64,000 nucleotides of DNA, taken from the NCBI RefSeq assembly GCF_001704415.2, contig NC_030823.1, positions 68,462,458 through 68,526,457 on the forward strand, given 5' to 3'. The position numbers were made by a program, and so were the translations under genes. This DNA is from Capra hircus (taxonomy: Eukaryota > Chordata > Mammalia > Artiodactyla > Bovidae). How positions within the stretch are numbered: the first letter of the stretch is position 1; each line of letters starts with the position of its first letter. Below the pieces are notes generated by a model. That model searched no databases. It worked only from the letters and a program-made list of their open reading frames with translations, and had not been told where the DNA came from. Below, in pieces: positions 47,421 through 57,966 of this stretch.

Positions 47421-47879
47421 CTACAGAGCCATTAGACCCTGATGAAAGAGCAAGCATTACTTTGCCAAAAGGTGCTACAAATACTTTAGCTCAAAAATCC
47501 ATACACATGTCACATAAGTATTAAGCATTTACTATGTATCAGGCACTGGGCTAGGATTTGGGAATAAAAAGTTAACGCTTGCCTTGTTCTTAGGCTAGGA
47601 ACAACAATCAATGATAATCAAACATTTATTAAAAAGGCAAAGAGGCTAACCCTTCCTGGTTTAGACTGATACACACACAAATTCATACATACATGCTGTG
47701 CAGGCTGAATCTTTGTGATACCTTTTCCTCTTCAAAACCATTCTTGGATTCACTACAATCTGAATAAAGTAAAATTAATAAATGAGGGGAAATATTGTCC
47801 ACATTCCCTCCTATTAAGGCTAGTTCAGAAAATGATACCACCTTGATCTGGGAGAAGAAATATGGATACTTCTAAATAG
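47421..47879. other. Mostly unique DNA, possible old repeat end
   Basis: 47520-47570 ('taagcatttactatgtatca', then 'ggcactgggctagg') resembles an old MIR/L2 end. The rest is unassigned. Confidence 0.35.
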
Positions 47880-48610
47880 ATTTTTTAATGTATCTATTTG
47901 TTTATCTTTAATCCTATTCATTATAGAAGAAAATAAAAGATAAAGAAAAAATTATATCACATCTTCCCACTTCCATAAGACAACCAGTATTGACATCTTG
48001 CTATCAATGGTCACAAAGTTTTTCAAGATGTGTATATAAACACAGGATTGTCCCCTAGATACTATTTTGTAACTCACTTTTTTCATTGTATATCATAGCT
48101 TGCCATGAAAGTATATATTAATATCATTTAAAATAAGTATGTACATACTCTAAGCTTCCCTGGTGGCTCAGAGGGTAAAGCATCTGCCCTCAATGCAGGA
48201 GACCCCAGTTCAACCCCTGGGTCAGGAAGATTCCTCTGGAGAAGGAAATGGCAACCTCCACTATTATTGTCTGGAGAATCTCGGAGGAGCTTGGCAGGCT
48301 ACAGTCCGTGGGGTCGCAAAGAGTTGGACATGACTGAGCGACTTCACTTTCACTGTGTACATAGTCCACTGTTGACAACTTCATGATTTATTTAATTAGT
48401 TACTACTGTTGGACATTTCAGGTTTTTCCAATAAATGATGGTCTACTGGACATTCTTGTCCATTACATCTTCAGCAATAGTCTGATTATTTCCTTAGGCT
48501 ATGTTTCCAGACATAGATGTACTGGGTTAAAAACTATATACGTGTGCCAAGGATTCTTGCTCTCCAGAAAGACTGTAGTACCTCACATCTCACCAGTAGA
48601 AAAAGGAAGG
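47880..48610 (-). mobile_element. Old L1 3' end, antisense, split by Bov-tA
   Basis: 'tgtaactcacttttttcatt' and 'atcatagcttgccatgaaag' before the SINE; 'ctactgttggacatttcagg' and 'gtactgggttaaaaactata' after it follow an old L1 in antisense. Confidence 0.7.
48151..48356 (+). mobile_element. Bov-tA SINE inside L1
   Basis: Duplication 'gtacatactc' (48141-48150) and 'gtacatagtc' (48357-48366). Standard head, short internal losses, tail 'gcgacttcactttcact'. Confidence 0.95.
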
Positions 48611-49774
48611 GCCCATTTTCCACCCTCCCCAAAAGTATTGGAGAATGTAGGCGGCAGTGGGGTGAGAGAAATTTCTGTGACTACATATGAGGTTTAATCC
48701 CAGTGACTGATCATGGAGGGAACAGGTCCTTGGCAGGCTTGGAGGCTTGGAGGTAGGAGCCTACATTTCATAAGCTGCTCCTGTCTCTCTTGGTTGGAGT
48801 TTTCTATGAATCATCTGATTTTCAGAGACAAACAGGCTTCCAAGAAGCTCTCCCTCCTCTTCTTCTTTGATGGCTACAAAAACATGACAAACAAGAGAAT
48901 CTTGGCCAGTTTAAGTCTGAGGAAGCTATTTTTGCATTAGGACACAATAAACGATGCCACATTTGGAAGAACAGGTACAGTTCTTGATCCCTTATTACAA
49001 AGGACAGTCACAGCCATAAATGGGGATGTAACAGGAAAGGAAGCAGATGGAGGGACTGACCCCAGGAGACCAGTGGACTCAGATGAAAGTTAGAGGAACT
49101 TGCTCTGGTTTACCAAAGGGAAAGACTCAGGATTTCAAATCCTCAGACTTAAGACTGAGGATGGTAGAACAGATGGGGGTTGGTAGCCGGCTCACTAGAG
49201 TCATGCTGCCCTTCTCCGGGCTCCTTGGGGCCACAGCACTGTAGGTTCTGGGACCTCCTGCGCTTAACTACCCCTTTCCTATGATAGAAACTTAACCCCC
49301 ATCTTTTAAACTTTCACCTGTCACTAAGCACTCCTGGGCATATTTGCTGATCTCTCCCCAGCTCCACACTGACCTTTGCCTTCTGTTTTCAAATGCATTC
49401 CCTCTGCTCCGGGGCTTAGCCTGATCTGCTGGAGAAAACCGCCTCATTCCCCAGGAAATCAGGAAACCTGTAGTTCTCAGTCTAGTTTTGTCTGTGTGCT
49501 TGTCAGCCAGCCCTGTGATTTCACCACGTCTCTGCTTCTTAAGCCCAACTGAGATGTGACCTATATGGACAAGTGAGAGGGCAGAGGAGTGACTCAGCCA
49601 GAAGGGAGAGGCAGAAGCCCTAGTTACCATCACCCCTCTCCCCATCTCTACCTCCCAGCGTCTCTGCCCCTTCCTTTTTCCCAAGCATGGAGGTCATTCC
49701 AACAAAGCCAATAGGAGAAAGTGGCCCTGCCTGCAAATGAACACTAGCCCTTGCCTCATTTAACCAGTGGGTCC
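48611..49774. other. Unique DNA, nothing recognised
   Basis: The longest frame is 49292-49684 (-, 130 codons), basic and serine-rich, with no recognised relative and no conserved motif. I see no repeat. Confidence 0.35.
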
Positions 49775-49812
49775 TCTTGTGCTCCAATTTATAGATGAAG
49801 AAACAGAGGCAC
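49775..49812 (-). mobile_element. MIR scrap
   Basis: 'ccaatttatagatgaagaaa' and 'cagaggcac', antisense MIR, cut by the CHR insertion. Confidence 0.6.
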
Positions 49813-49957
49813 GGGGGACTTCCCTGGTGGTCTAGTGGTTAAGACTCCACGCTCCCAATGAAAGGGACCCAAGTTTGATCCCTGGTCAGGGAACTAGAGC
49901 CTGCATGCCACAACGAAGACCTGGCACAGCCAAATAAACATTAAAAAAAAAAGAAAA
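49813..49957 (+). mobile_element. CHR-type SINE
   Basis: Sense: 'cttccctggtggtctagtgg', 'agtttgatccctggtcaggg', A-rich tail. A perfect 15-base duplication 'aagaaacagaggcac' at 49798-49812 and 49958-49972 defines both borders. Confidence 0.97.
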
Positions 49958-49984
49958 AAGAAACAGAGGCACAGGAAATTGAAG

Positions 49985-50090
49985 GCAGGGTTGGCGTGAA
50001 AATTAAATGAGTTATCACATGTCAGGCTTTTAGAACAGGGCCCAGCACAGGGCAAACACTCTCACGAGCTCTTATTTACTGTTTGTTATG
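49985..50090 (+). mobile_element. MIR 3' part
   Basis: 'gtgaaaattaaatgagttat', 'agaacagggcccagcacagg' and 'cacgagctcttatttac' match the MIR 3' region in sense. Confidence 0.6.
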
Positions 50091-51353
50091 ACTCGTTTAT
50101 CACCGTAAGCCCAGTGAGACGTGTGCTTAATGCAGCTGGGGCTGCAGTTGACACTTAGAAAGGACACAGTCTACGGTGACTGTTTTACGATCGGCCTAGC
50201 TTGGGACTCGGGGTTTGATACCAGCACTGCATTTTGTTCACAAATTTGGAATCGCGAGGCTCCCCAAAGACTCTGGTGCCTCAGATCATTTCTTCCCAGA
50301 ACTCCTGGCCTCTGCTAAAGACGTCTCAGCCTTTCTCCCGATTTTCTCTCTCTTCGCTGTGCGTTAACACTCAGCTTTGCTCTGCAGCTCTCCACGTCCC
50401 CCTATTATCTCCTCAGCCACCCACAATGGCCTCCACTTTGCATCCAGCCACTGCCTTCTGGCTCCTTCTCCCAGGCGACTCTTCTCTTTGTCTCCGCGCT
50501 CCCAAGTCTGATACGCGCCTCACCGGAAGGTCGGGCGTACTTTTCAGCTGCACGTTTTATCTCCTGCCATTGGAAAACAGTGATTACTCACCTCTCCTCA
50601 CTTTCTGTCACTAAAAACTTGTTCCTTTTCTTCCTACTACTTTTTTTTCCCCCTTGAATATCACCGGTGCTGTGTTTTCACCTTTTCTCATCCTAAATAC
50701 CAGCTTAATGATAGTTTTTGCAGAATATATAAAGGCATGGGGGATTGGAGAATCTCTTTTCATTTTCTTTCTCAGGTCTCTGTCATTTGGAAGCTGCTTA
50801 GGTATTTCTGGCCTGGCCCCCTCCTTTTCTTTTGTGAGCATCTCCTGACAAAGAATGTCTTGTCCACGATTTCTTTTAGCCTGTCGAAAACACTCACGTG
50901 GCTTCTCAGCAAATTTTTCCTTCATAGACCTTGACTTTCATGTACACCTGAAACATTTCTTATTTACCTGAAAATTCTTGGATGTCCTCTCATTGTCTTG
51001 CTTTGCTTTACTTCTCAATTACCCTCCTACCTGCAAATGAGAATCCGCATGGTCAAAGCCAGAGCCGAGATTGAAAGCTCTCTCTCCTCTCCATCACCTT
51101 TGATGACTTGCATGTTCTTGCCTTTCTCCCTGTCCCCTCATTTCAGAAGGCATTTTCCTAGTTAATATTTGCATGCAAAGCGCCCTGACCTGTGAGTTTA
51201 AAGCAGGACTCAAAATACCAGCTACAGTTAATTCTCAGTCACTGAGGTACACATTTTGTGGATGGTCTGTTCACCTCAGACTGGCCCCCTGTGATGCTTA
51301 ACCAACTAGCTCACCTGCTCCTTTACATTTCCCAGTGCCCTTGCAGTTAGGCA
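50091..51353. other. 1.25 kb repeat-poor DNA
   Basis: T-rich at 50636-50655; no recognised SINE or LINE. Frames 50234-50614 (+) and 50611-50925 (-) resemble no protein. Confidence 0.35.
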
Positions 51354-51533
51354 GGATCCCATGACAGAGTCTGGCCAATCAGCTGTGGGGGGAGGTGGGA
51401 TCCCATGACAGAGTCTGGCCAATCAGCTGTGAGGGGGAGCTGGGATCCCATGACAGGATCTGGCCAATCAGCTGTTGGGGGGAGGTGGGATCCCATGACA
51501 GGGTCTGACCAATCAGCTGTGGGTGGGAGTGAG
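51354..51533. repeat. Four-copy 44-45-bp tandem array carrying CCAAT boxes
   Basis: Units start 'ggatcccatgacag' at 51354, 51398, 51443 and 51488. Every unit has a CCAAT (51375, 51419, 51464, 51509) followed at once by 'cagctg', a CANNTG E-box, then a G-rich spacer. Three of four keep the strong 'tggccaatca' form; the fourth is 'tgaccaatca'. Spacing of 44, 45 and 45 bases is about four helix turns. Confidence 0.97.
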
Positions 51534-52283
51534 AGGCCCCAGTTCCAGGCCAATGCGTAGAAGAGCCAGAGCAATTATCCAGGTGTGTCCCTCCCCCACA
51601 CCGACACCCTCCCTCCCCCGCCCACCGCCACCCAGTGACTGAAGAGGCCTCGTGTGGAGATGGTGGAGCTATGAGACTGAAGCCACCTGGTGTATCCTGA
51701 CCCTTCTGGAAGCAGGACAATACTGGAGTTCAGGTCCTGGGCTTGTTGGTAGTATATCACAACCCTGCTTATTCTAATATTCTAGTATTTTGTGTTATAA
51801 GGCCAGGGTGCCCCTTATGGGTTAACTTCAATGTTCTGAAAACTTACATTAATTTTAATATTGTTCCACACAAGACAGGTAGAAAAATATCAGTTACCAA
51901 GACACACACATAACGTGTGCCAACCTCACAACCTATTAATAGATAAGCACACAGATCAAGACACAGATACAGATATAGATTGTGCCAAAGCACTGTGGAG
52001 GATAATATGACGGAAAAATTTTTTAATTTCTTAGATGCTTAAGCAGCTGCAATATTATTAATAATTACTAGGTAGAATGAGGGGAGAAAGAGCACACTCC
52101 ACAAGTGAGACCTAGATGGATTCCAGAATTAGAGACATGTTCAATGACTCAACACCAGCACCACCAAGAGAGAAAAATCTCATCCTTAAGGAACATAGTC
52201 ATATGCTCCAAGGGTACATACATCCTTATTGTGACACCTTATGTCACAGCCTTTTGAAAAATATGTTTCAAATAGCAGTTATA
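51534..52283. other. Flank of the tandem array, partly old-repeat-like
   Basis: 51550-51770 ('cagttccaggccaatgcgta', 'tgagactgaagccacctggt', 'ggaagcaggacaatactgga') looks like an old interspersed repeat that may also be the source of the tandem unit. 51850-52280 is AT-rich and unassigned. Confidence 0.35.
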
Positions 52284-52425
52284 AGAGCTGCCTGGCAGTC
52301 CAGTGGTTAGGACTCTGCACTTTCACCGCCATGGTCCAGGTTCAATCCCTGGTCAGGAAACTAAAATATTAAAGTCCCACAACTGTGCCCTGTGGCCAAA
52401 ACAAAACAAACAAACAAAAACAACA
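52284..52425 (+). mobile_element. CHR-type SINE
   Basis: 'gctgcctggcagtccagtgg', 'aggttcaatccctggtcagg' and an A/CA-rich tail at 52395-52425. Confidence 0.85.
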
Positions 52426-52603
52426 ATTATGAAATCCCAAATGAAACTTTTAGGAAAACTATAGACGTATAATGTTTGTTGGTGGAGTAGAGCGGAGTTA
52501 GAAGATGTGGAGCAGAGTCTGTAAATAATATTTCAGACCCCAAAAGCACATATTATAAAAGAGAAAAATGTATAAATCCAAGATTAAAGTTAATATTTTT
52601 GTA

Positions 52604-52813
52604 TGTGTGTTCAGTCTCCGTCGTGTCCACTCTGTGCGACCCCGTGGACTGCAGCCCGCCAGGCTCCTCTGTCCATGGGCTTCTCCAGGCAGGAACACTG
52701 CAGTGGGTTGCCATTCCTTCTCCAGGGGATCTTCCTGACCCAGGGATCGCATTTCTTATGTCTCCTGCACTGGCAGGCGGGCTCTTTACGACTAGTGCCA
52801 CCTGGGAAGCCCC
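52604..52813 (-). mobile_element. Bov-tA SINE
   Basis: Antisense: 'ttcagtctccgtcgtgtcca' through 'cttctccaggcaggaacact' to 'agtgccacctgggaagcccc'. Short deletion in the head at 'gggatcgcatttcttatg'. Confidence 0.95.
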
Positions 52814-53699
52814 AAAGTTTTATATAATAAAGTGTATATAAAGTATAATAAAGTAAAAAGATGAGTCCCAAATTGGGACGAGATATTTGCCAGTGTGTCA
52901 TCAGCAAGAGATTCGTAGTCAAAGTATCTTAACAACTCTTCAAAATGAAGATGGAAAAGTCACCCCTAAAAAAGGTAGAAAAGTGGGCAAACCGTGTGAA
53001 TTGGCAACACTCAGATGTAGGAGCCAAATGACTAAAGACCGTATGAAGCATATTCGGCCTCTCTGATACGCAGTTATACACCAACACTGGATTTTTAGCT
53101 AAACTCTCACCATCACACTTAACAAGAGGACATTGTCCCCAAAGCAAAGATTTACTTTCAGACAAAAGGGAAAGGGGCTCTGGATTTCTGCGGATAGAGC
53201 ATCACGCTCGGCAGCAAAAACATTGACCTTGACAGAACTCAGTATGCCTTTGGGAGAGCAAATATAAAGGACTTCTTTTTATCCACCTGGCCCACAGGCT
53301 GCCAAAGAGTCCCAAAACACTAGGAGGAATATGTGTTAAGACTCCTCGCAACCGCAAGAAGACTTCTCTGTCATCGGGACAGCCAGTGACACTTCCTAGA
53401 AACTGGTGTGAAATATTTCACACTGCTGTCAAAGACCAACTTTCTGGGCTCATGGCCAGTGTTTTCCTCATCACCTCGGACAGACTGCAGTCGTTCATGC
53501 CTTGTGTCAAAGTAATGAGTTATAATTGTTAGGAAGATTTATGTTGAAAATGTTGCATGGTTTAAGGTTGGCACTTGCTTATTGGACATAAGATTTACTA
53601 CTCTTTTGGTAAGGTGCTATGCTGGCAGCTTTAATTGAGGATAAATGTGTTAAGAAGCCAACGAGAATCAACCTCCAACTCCAGCTCTCCCAGTGATTA
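52814..53699. other. Repeat-free block, candidate conserved DNA
   Basis: Nothing repetitive is recognised. 53490-53690 ('gagttataattgttaggaag', 'tgctggcagctttaattgag') has TAAT cores and even composition. Conservation was not measured. Confidence 0.3.
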
Positions 53700-53925
53700 C
53701 TTTTTCTTTGATAGCCCAGCATAGTGGCTAAGGGAAGCTAAAGTTCTGATAATGTATCAGATGGATATGGGGGCAAGCTCCAGAACCTCTCGGAGCCTCA
53801 GTTTCCTAGTCTGTAACTGTGAAAAAGAATAGTGCTCCTTGGGCTTTGGGGAGGATGACTAAGGCCAGGCACATGGCACAGTGCCTGGCACAGAATCAGC
53901 CTGCAGTGGATGTCAGCACTCCTTA
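53700..53925 (+). mobile_element. MIR SINE, near full length
   Basis: 'agcccagcatagtggctaag', 'ggagcctcagtttcctagtc' and 'gcacagtgcctggcacagaa' fit MIR head, core and 3' part in sense order. Confidence 0.75.
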
Positions 53926-54315
53926 GTAACAGGATTAACAGACTGTCAGGATTTCATCCATGGAGGAAATGCTTTGTCAACTTTTATGCTCCTGGCTCCC
54001 AGGCCATGCGGGTGAGTGCCTTGACTGTCTCTCCATCCGTGGCTCTCATCTGGGGAAATCAGTCACAGCCTTGTTTGCAGAGCCCCTGGTAACCATGGTG
54101 AGACATATGATCAGGGTAGGGGTGGGGAAAAGCATGTCTGTCTTATGGAAAATCCAGAGTCAATAGTCACAAAGGAAAGAGGTTGATTCTCATCTTTCCC
54201 CTCCTCCACGAACCCACCCTTGTGGGAGATTCACACTCTGGGCCTGCCTGGGGGTGGGGGATGGGTTAGATGACACTCCCTGAGCCCAGACTCTGCTCTC
54301 ACTTCCTCCATCAGC
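53926..54315. other. Unique DNA, nothing recognised
   Basis: No gene or repeat is supported. Confidence 0.35.
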
Positions 54316-55030
54316 TCAGTTCCATTCAGTTCAGTCGCTCAGTCACGTCTGACTCTTTGCGACCCCGTGAATCGCAGCACTCCAGGCCTCCCTGCCCATC
54401 ACCAACTCCCAGAGCTTACTCATGTCCGTTGAGTCGGTGATGCCATTCAACCATCTTATCCTGTCATCCCCTTCTCCTCTCACCTTCAGTCTTTCCAGCA
54501 CCAAGGTCTTCTCAAATGAGTCAGCTCTTTGCATCAAGTGGCCAAAGGATTGGAGTTTCAGCTTCAGTATCAGTCCTTCCAATGAATATTCAAGACTGAT
54601 TTCTTTTAGGATGGACTGGTTGGATTTCCTTGCAGTTCAAGGGACTCTCAAGAGTCTTCTCCAACACCACAGTTCAAAAGAATCAATTCTTTGGTGCTCA
54701 ACTTTCTATATAGTCCAACTCTCACATCCATACATGACTACTGGAAAAACCATAGCTTTGACTAGACAGACTTTTGTTGGCAAAGTAACGTCTTTGCTTT
54801 TTAATACGCTGTCTAGGTTGGCCATAACTTTTCTTCCAAGGAGCAAGCATCTTTTAATTTTATGGCTGCAGTTACCATCTGCAGTGATTTTGGAACCCAC
54901 CCCCCCAAATAAAGTCTGTCACTGTTTCCACTGTTTCCCCAACTATTTTCCATGAAGTGATGGGCCCAGATGCCATGATCTTAGTTTTCTGAATGTTGAG
55001 TTTTAAACAACTTTCTCACACTCCTCCTTC
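54316..55030 (-). mobile_element. BovB LINE 3' region, antisense
   Basis: About 0.7 kb, the longest BovB piece. It opens with the tail repeat 'cattcagttcagtcgctcag', continues through 'ttctccaacaccacagttca' and 'ctcacatccatacatgacta' and ends near 'gttttaaacaactttctcac'. 5'-truncated. A C-run at 54897-54906 replaces the usual text and shifts the frame. Confidence 0.95.
54343..54900 (-). pseudogene. BovB reverse transcriptase C-terminal pseudogene
   Basis: Read on the - strand from 54900 to 54343, this is the C-terminal part of the BovB ORF, downstream of the RT active site. It has the blocks 'GSKITADGNCSHKIKR', 'LPTKVCLVKAMVFPVVMYG' and 'CESWT', and near the end 'LKLQSFGHLMQRADS' and an Arg-poor version of the terminal block. 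One frame is kept over the whole stretch but is broken by a TAG at 54706-54708 and by a later TGA (about 54637-54641) where the family has Trp. Both look like point mutations. The upstream frame is lost at the C-run. No catalytic YxDD lies inside this piece, and no intact ORF exists. Confidence 0.88.
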
Positions 55031-55069
55031 ACTCCCACTTCCTCCATAGCCTATATGATTATTTGACAT

Positions 55070-55190
55070 GCACATAGCTTTCCTTGTTTCTCTGCACTAG
55101 AATGTCTGTGAGTTCACTGTGAGATCCCCAGCATCTGAGAGTGCAATATAGGTTCTCAATAACCTTGTTGAAGAAACTCAATAAAGTTCA
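55070..55190 (+). mobile_element. L2 3' end
   Basis: 'ctctgcactagaatgtctgt', 'gagatccccagcatctgaga' and 'ggttctcaataaccttgttg' follow the L2 3' terminus in sense. Confidence 0.7.
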
Positions 55191-55334
55191 ATGGAATAAA
55201 ATTCAATGTTGCCCAAAGTTTCTATCATGGGTTGAATTGTGTCCCCTCAAATTCCTATCTTAAAGTACCACAGAATCTATATTTGGAGATACAACTCTTC
55301 AAAGAGGCAATTAAGGTAAAATGAGATCATATGA

Positions 55335-55543
55335 AGTGCAGTGAAGTCGCTCAGTCATGTCTGACTCTTTGCAACCCCATGGACTGTAGCCTACTATGCT
55401 CCTCCATCCATAGGATTTATCAAGCTAGAGTACTGGAGTGGGTTGCCATTTCCTTCTCCAGAGAATCTTCCTGACCCAGGGATTGAACCCAGGTCTCCGG
55501 CACTGTAGGCAGACGCTTTACCATCTGAGCCACCAGGGAAGTC
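55335..55543 (-). mobile_element. Bov-tA SINE inside LTR
   Basis: Antisense full-length type, 'gcagtgaagtcgctcagtca' to 'gagccaccagggaagtc'. Confidence 0.95.
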
Positions 55544-55761
55544 AAGTATGGGTGGAGCCTAATCCAATATGACTGGAGTCCTTACAAGAAGAGGAGATTA
55601 AAGCCTATATATGCACAGAGAGAAGACCATGTAGAGACACTGGAGGAAGATGGCCATCTGCAAGCCAAGAAGAGAGGCCTTAGAATGAAATCAATCCTCC
55701 TGACACCTTGACTTTAGACTTCTAGCCTCCAGAGCTGTAAGGAAGTAAATTTCTGTGGTTT

Positions 55762-55978
55762 GGGCTTCCCTGGTGGCTCAGATGGTAAAAAATCTGTTGC
55801 AATGTGGGAGACTAGGGTTCAGTCCCTGGGTTGGGAAGATCCCCAGAAGAAGGAAATGGCAACCCAGTCCAATACTCTTGCCTGGAGAATCTCACGGACA
55901 GAGGAGCCTGATGGGCTACAGCCCCTGGGGTCTCAAAGAGTTGGACACGACTGAGCAACTAACACTTAACTTCACTTC
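55762..55978 (+). mobile_element. Bov-tA SINE inside LTR
   Basis: Perfect 15-base duplication 'aaatttctgtggttt' at 55747-55761 and 55979-55993. The insertion falls in the LTR polyadenylation region. Confidence 0.97.
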
Positions 55979-56045
55979 AAATTTCTGTGGTTTAGCCACC
56001 CAATCTGGGGTACCCTGTTAGGGCAGCCCTAGAAAGCTAATTCAG

Positions 56046-56474
56046 TCCCTGATCAAGGTTTCTGCAACAAAACTGAAGTCTGGGTTTTGTTAGCTTAAAG
56101 CACTACCTCTTTCGTAGTCCCTCATTCGAAAACAGAACCTCTTTAAAAGTTGAGCAAACCCCCTACAAGGTCCATAGGCTTGAGTTTTCAGGTGACCCAG
56201 CCCAGCTCTTCTCTTCTCTTCCTGGAAACATCTAGGAGTACAGCTGCAGCCCAAGCTTCACCTCCTGGGAAGTCCTGCTCTCCCAGCAGGACGGACACCT
56301 CCAACAGCCCAGCAGGACGGACACCTCCAACAGCTGCCTTGGCTTCTGAAGAACCTCACGTAGGATTGTTTATCCCACAGACAGTATCCCTTGTTTACTT
56401 GGGGTCTGGCTCCACTGAAGAAGGGAGATGACAGGCATTTCCTGCACCTTCTCATTTCCCAGCCGAGAGATGAC
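56046..56474. other. Unique DNA
   Basis: Holds the 26-bp duplication listed next; otherwise nothing recognised. Confidence 0.4.
56282..56333. repeat. Perfect 26-bp tandem duplication
   Basis: The unit starting 'cccagcaggacggacacctc' occurs at 56282-56307 and 56308-56333 with no mismatch, so it is recent. Confidence 0.98.
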
Positions 56475-56592
56475 AGCAGTGATAATAACACTTTCTGTGT
56501 GCTGGGCCCTGGGCTGGGCGCTCACTTCCCTGGGGAAACTTATAGTCCAACAGGAATAGTACTATTTACAGACCACAACACAAAGGCACAAG
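56475..56592 (-). mobile_element. MIR-family fragment
   Basis: 'ctttctgtgtgctgggccct', 'atagtactatttacagacca' and 'caaaggcacaag' fit an antisense MIR. Confidence 0.6.
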
Positions 56593-56646
56593 CCGCACAA
56601 CGTGGCATCTAGTAAGCCCCATCCTAAACAGTAGGTAAGGAGCTGT

Positions 56647-56982
56647 GCTATGCTGTGTTTAGTCACTTGGTCGTGCCCAACTCTTTATGACCCCATGGAC
56701 TGCAGCCCGCCAGGGTCCTCTGTCCATGGGGATTCTCCAGGTAAGAATACTAGAGGGGGTTGACATGCTCTCCTCCAGGGGATCTTCCCAACCCAGGGAT
56801 TGAACCCAGGTCTCCCATGTTGCAGGTGGATTCCTTATTGCCTGAGCCACCAGCGAAGCCCAAGAATACTGGAGTAGGTAACCTATAGCTTTTCCAAGGG
56901 ATCTTCCCGACCTAGGAATTGAACCAAGGTCTCCTGCATTGCTGGTGGATTCTTAACCAGCTGAGCTACCAGGGAAGCCCTA
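56647..56982 (-). mobile_element. Dimeric Bov-tA SINE, antisense
   Basis: A complete antisense unit to 56862 ('ccaccagcgaagcccaagaa') continues into a second tRNA-derived head ending 'ctaccagggaagccct' at about 56980. Same dimer junction as the copies at 41873 and 61393. Confidence 0.93.
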
Positions 56983-57735
56983 GGTAGAGATACCATAGTA
57001 ATTCAGAGAAGAGAGGTGGCTCAGGGCTAGAAGTGTGGGGAGGAAAGACCAGGGGCCAAGCCTCCTGTTGTCATAGTATTGGGACTCCTTGTTGTCATGT
57101 AACATCAAACTATTGGGACTGATCTTCAGGTGGAGTCTTCCCTGGAGGACAGCAGAAGCCCATGTCCAGAGGAGGATTTGAACATAGATGTATCCATCAT
57201 ATCTCAGAGAAGAGACCTGTGGCTCAATAGGGCCAGCCCCCACACTCGATGAGAAAAGCATCCTAGCCACAGGAGTCCCTTCATTTCTGACCACAGGCCT
57301 TTTGCCCAAACCCTCACATAGGCTCCTGGTGCATTTGGGGCGGTCACATGGAGCTGCTTTTCCCTGCCCTGTTTTATGCAGACATCAATGCCACCACACT
57401 AGAGCATATCCAGATCCTGACCCTGAGCATCTCAGCACTGGTTAGTGTGTACAGGCTAACCCAGAAGATGCAGAGAGGGGAGAAAGTGTTCTCCTTAGAG
57501 GGTGAAATAGTGGAAGCTATTCAGTCCCTCACCCCAAGTCTCCTCAGCAAGATACCACCTTGAGCTTGCCTCAAGGAGCTCAAATCAAGTTTTCAGACTT
57601 ACCCCCATACTTAGGACTAGGCTTCTCCATCAGTCCCTGTCACCTCCACCCTTCTCCCTGGCCACGCACAAGTCTAGCAGAGCAGGCAGGAATGGAGATA
57701 AAGTTTGCCTTTTTAATAGTGGATTCCCATTGTCC
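56983..57735. other. Unique DNA with an unassigned small frame
   Basis: The + strand frame 57348-57563 (71 codons) has mixed, protein-like composition (segments 'LTLSISALVSVYRL' and 'EGEIVEAIQSLTPS') but no recognised family, no splice context and no promoter. It is probably chance. Confidence 0.3.
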
Positions 57736-57954
57736 TACTAAGGCGGCTCAGAGGTTAAAGCGTCTGCCTGAAATGCAGGAGACCTGGGTTCGATCCCTGG
57801 GTTGGGAAGATCCCCTGGAGAAGGCAATGGCAACCCACTCCACTATTCTTGCCTGGAGAATCCCATGGACGGAGGAGCCTGGTGGGCTACAGTCCACGGG
57901 GTCTCAAAGAATCAGACACGACTGAGTGACTTCACTTTCACTTTCCCTTTCCCT
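57736..57954 (+). mobile_element. Bov-tA SINE
   Basis: Duplication 'ttcccattgtcc' (57724-57735) and 'ttcccattatcc' (57955-57966), one mismatch. The tail has grown into (CTTTCC)n. Confidence 0.95.
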
Positions 57955-57966
57955 TTCCCATTATCC

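Larger units (their letters stand above)
55229..56045 (+). mobile_element. MaLR LTR (MLT1-like), split by two SINEs
   Basis: Three LTR pieces: 55229-55334 ('tgggttgaattgtgtcccct'), 55547-55761 ('cctaatccaatatgactgga', 'ttctagcctccagagctgta') and 55994-56045 ('ccacccaatctggggtaccc'). Together they form one solo LTR of an old non-autonomous ERVL-MaLR family. No internal retroviral sequence is present. Confidence 0.82.

Noticed and set aside
49292..49684. 130-codon frame (-)
   Set aside because: Basic/serine-rich reading of stop-poor DNA with no motif or neighbouring gene signal.
55229..56045. A retrovirus-like provirus
   Set aside because: Only one old solo MaLR LTR is present, with no internal gag, pol or env sequence and no second LTR.
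57348..57563. 71-codon frame with protein-like composition
   Set aside because: No family, splice sites, promoter or Kozak evidence. Left as a note in the regional entry only.
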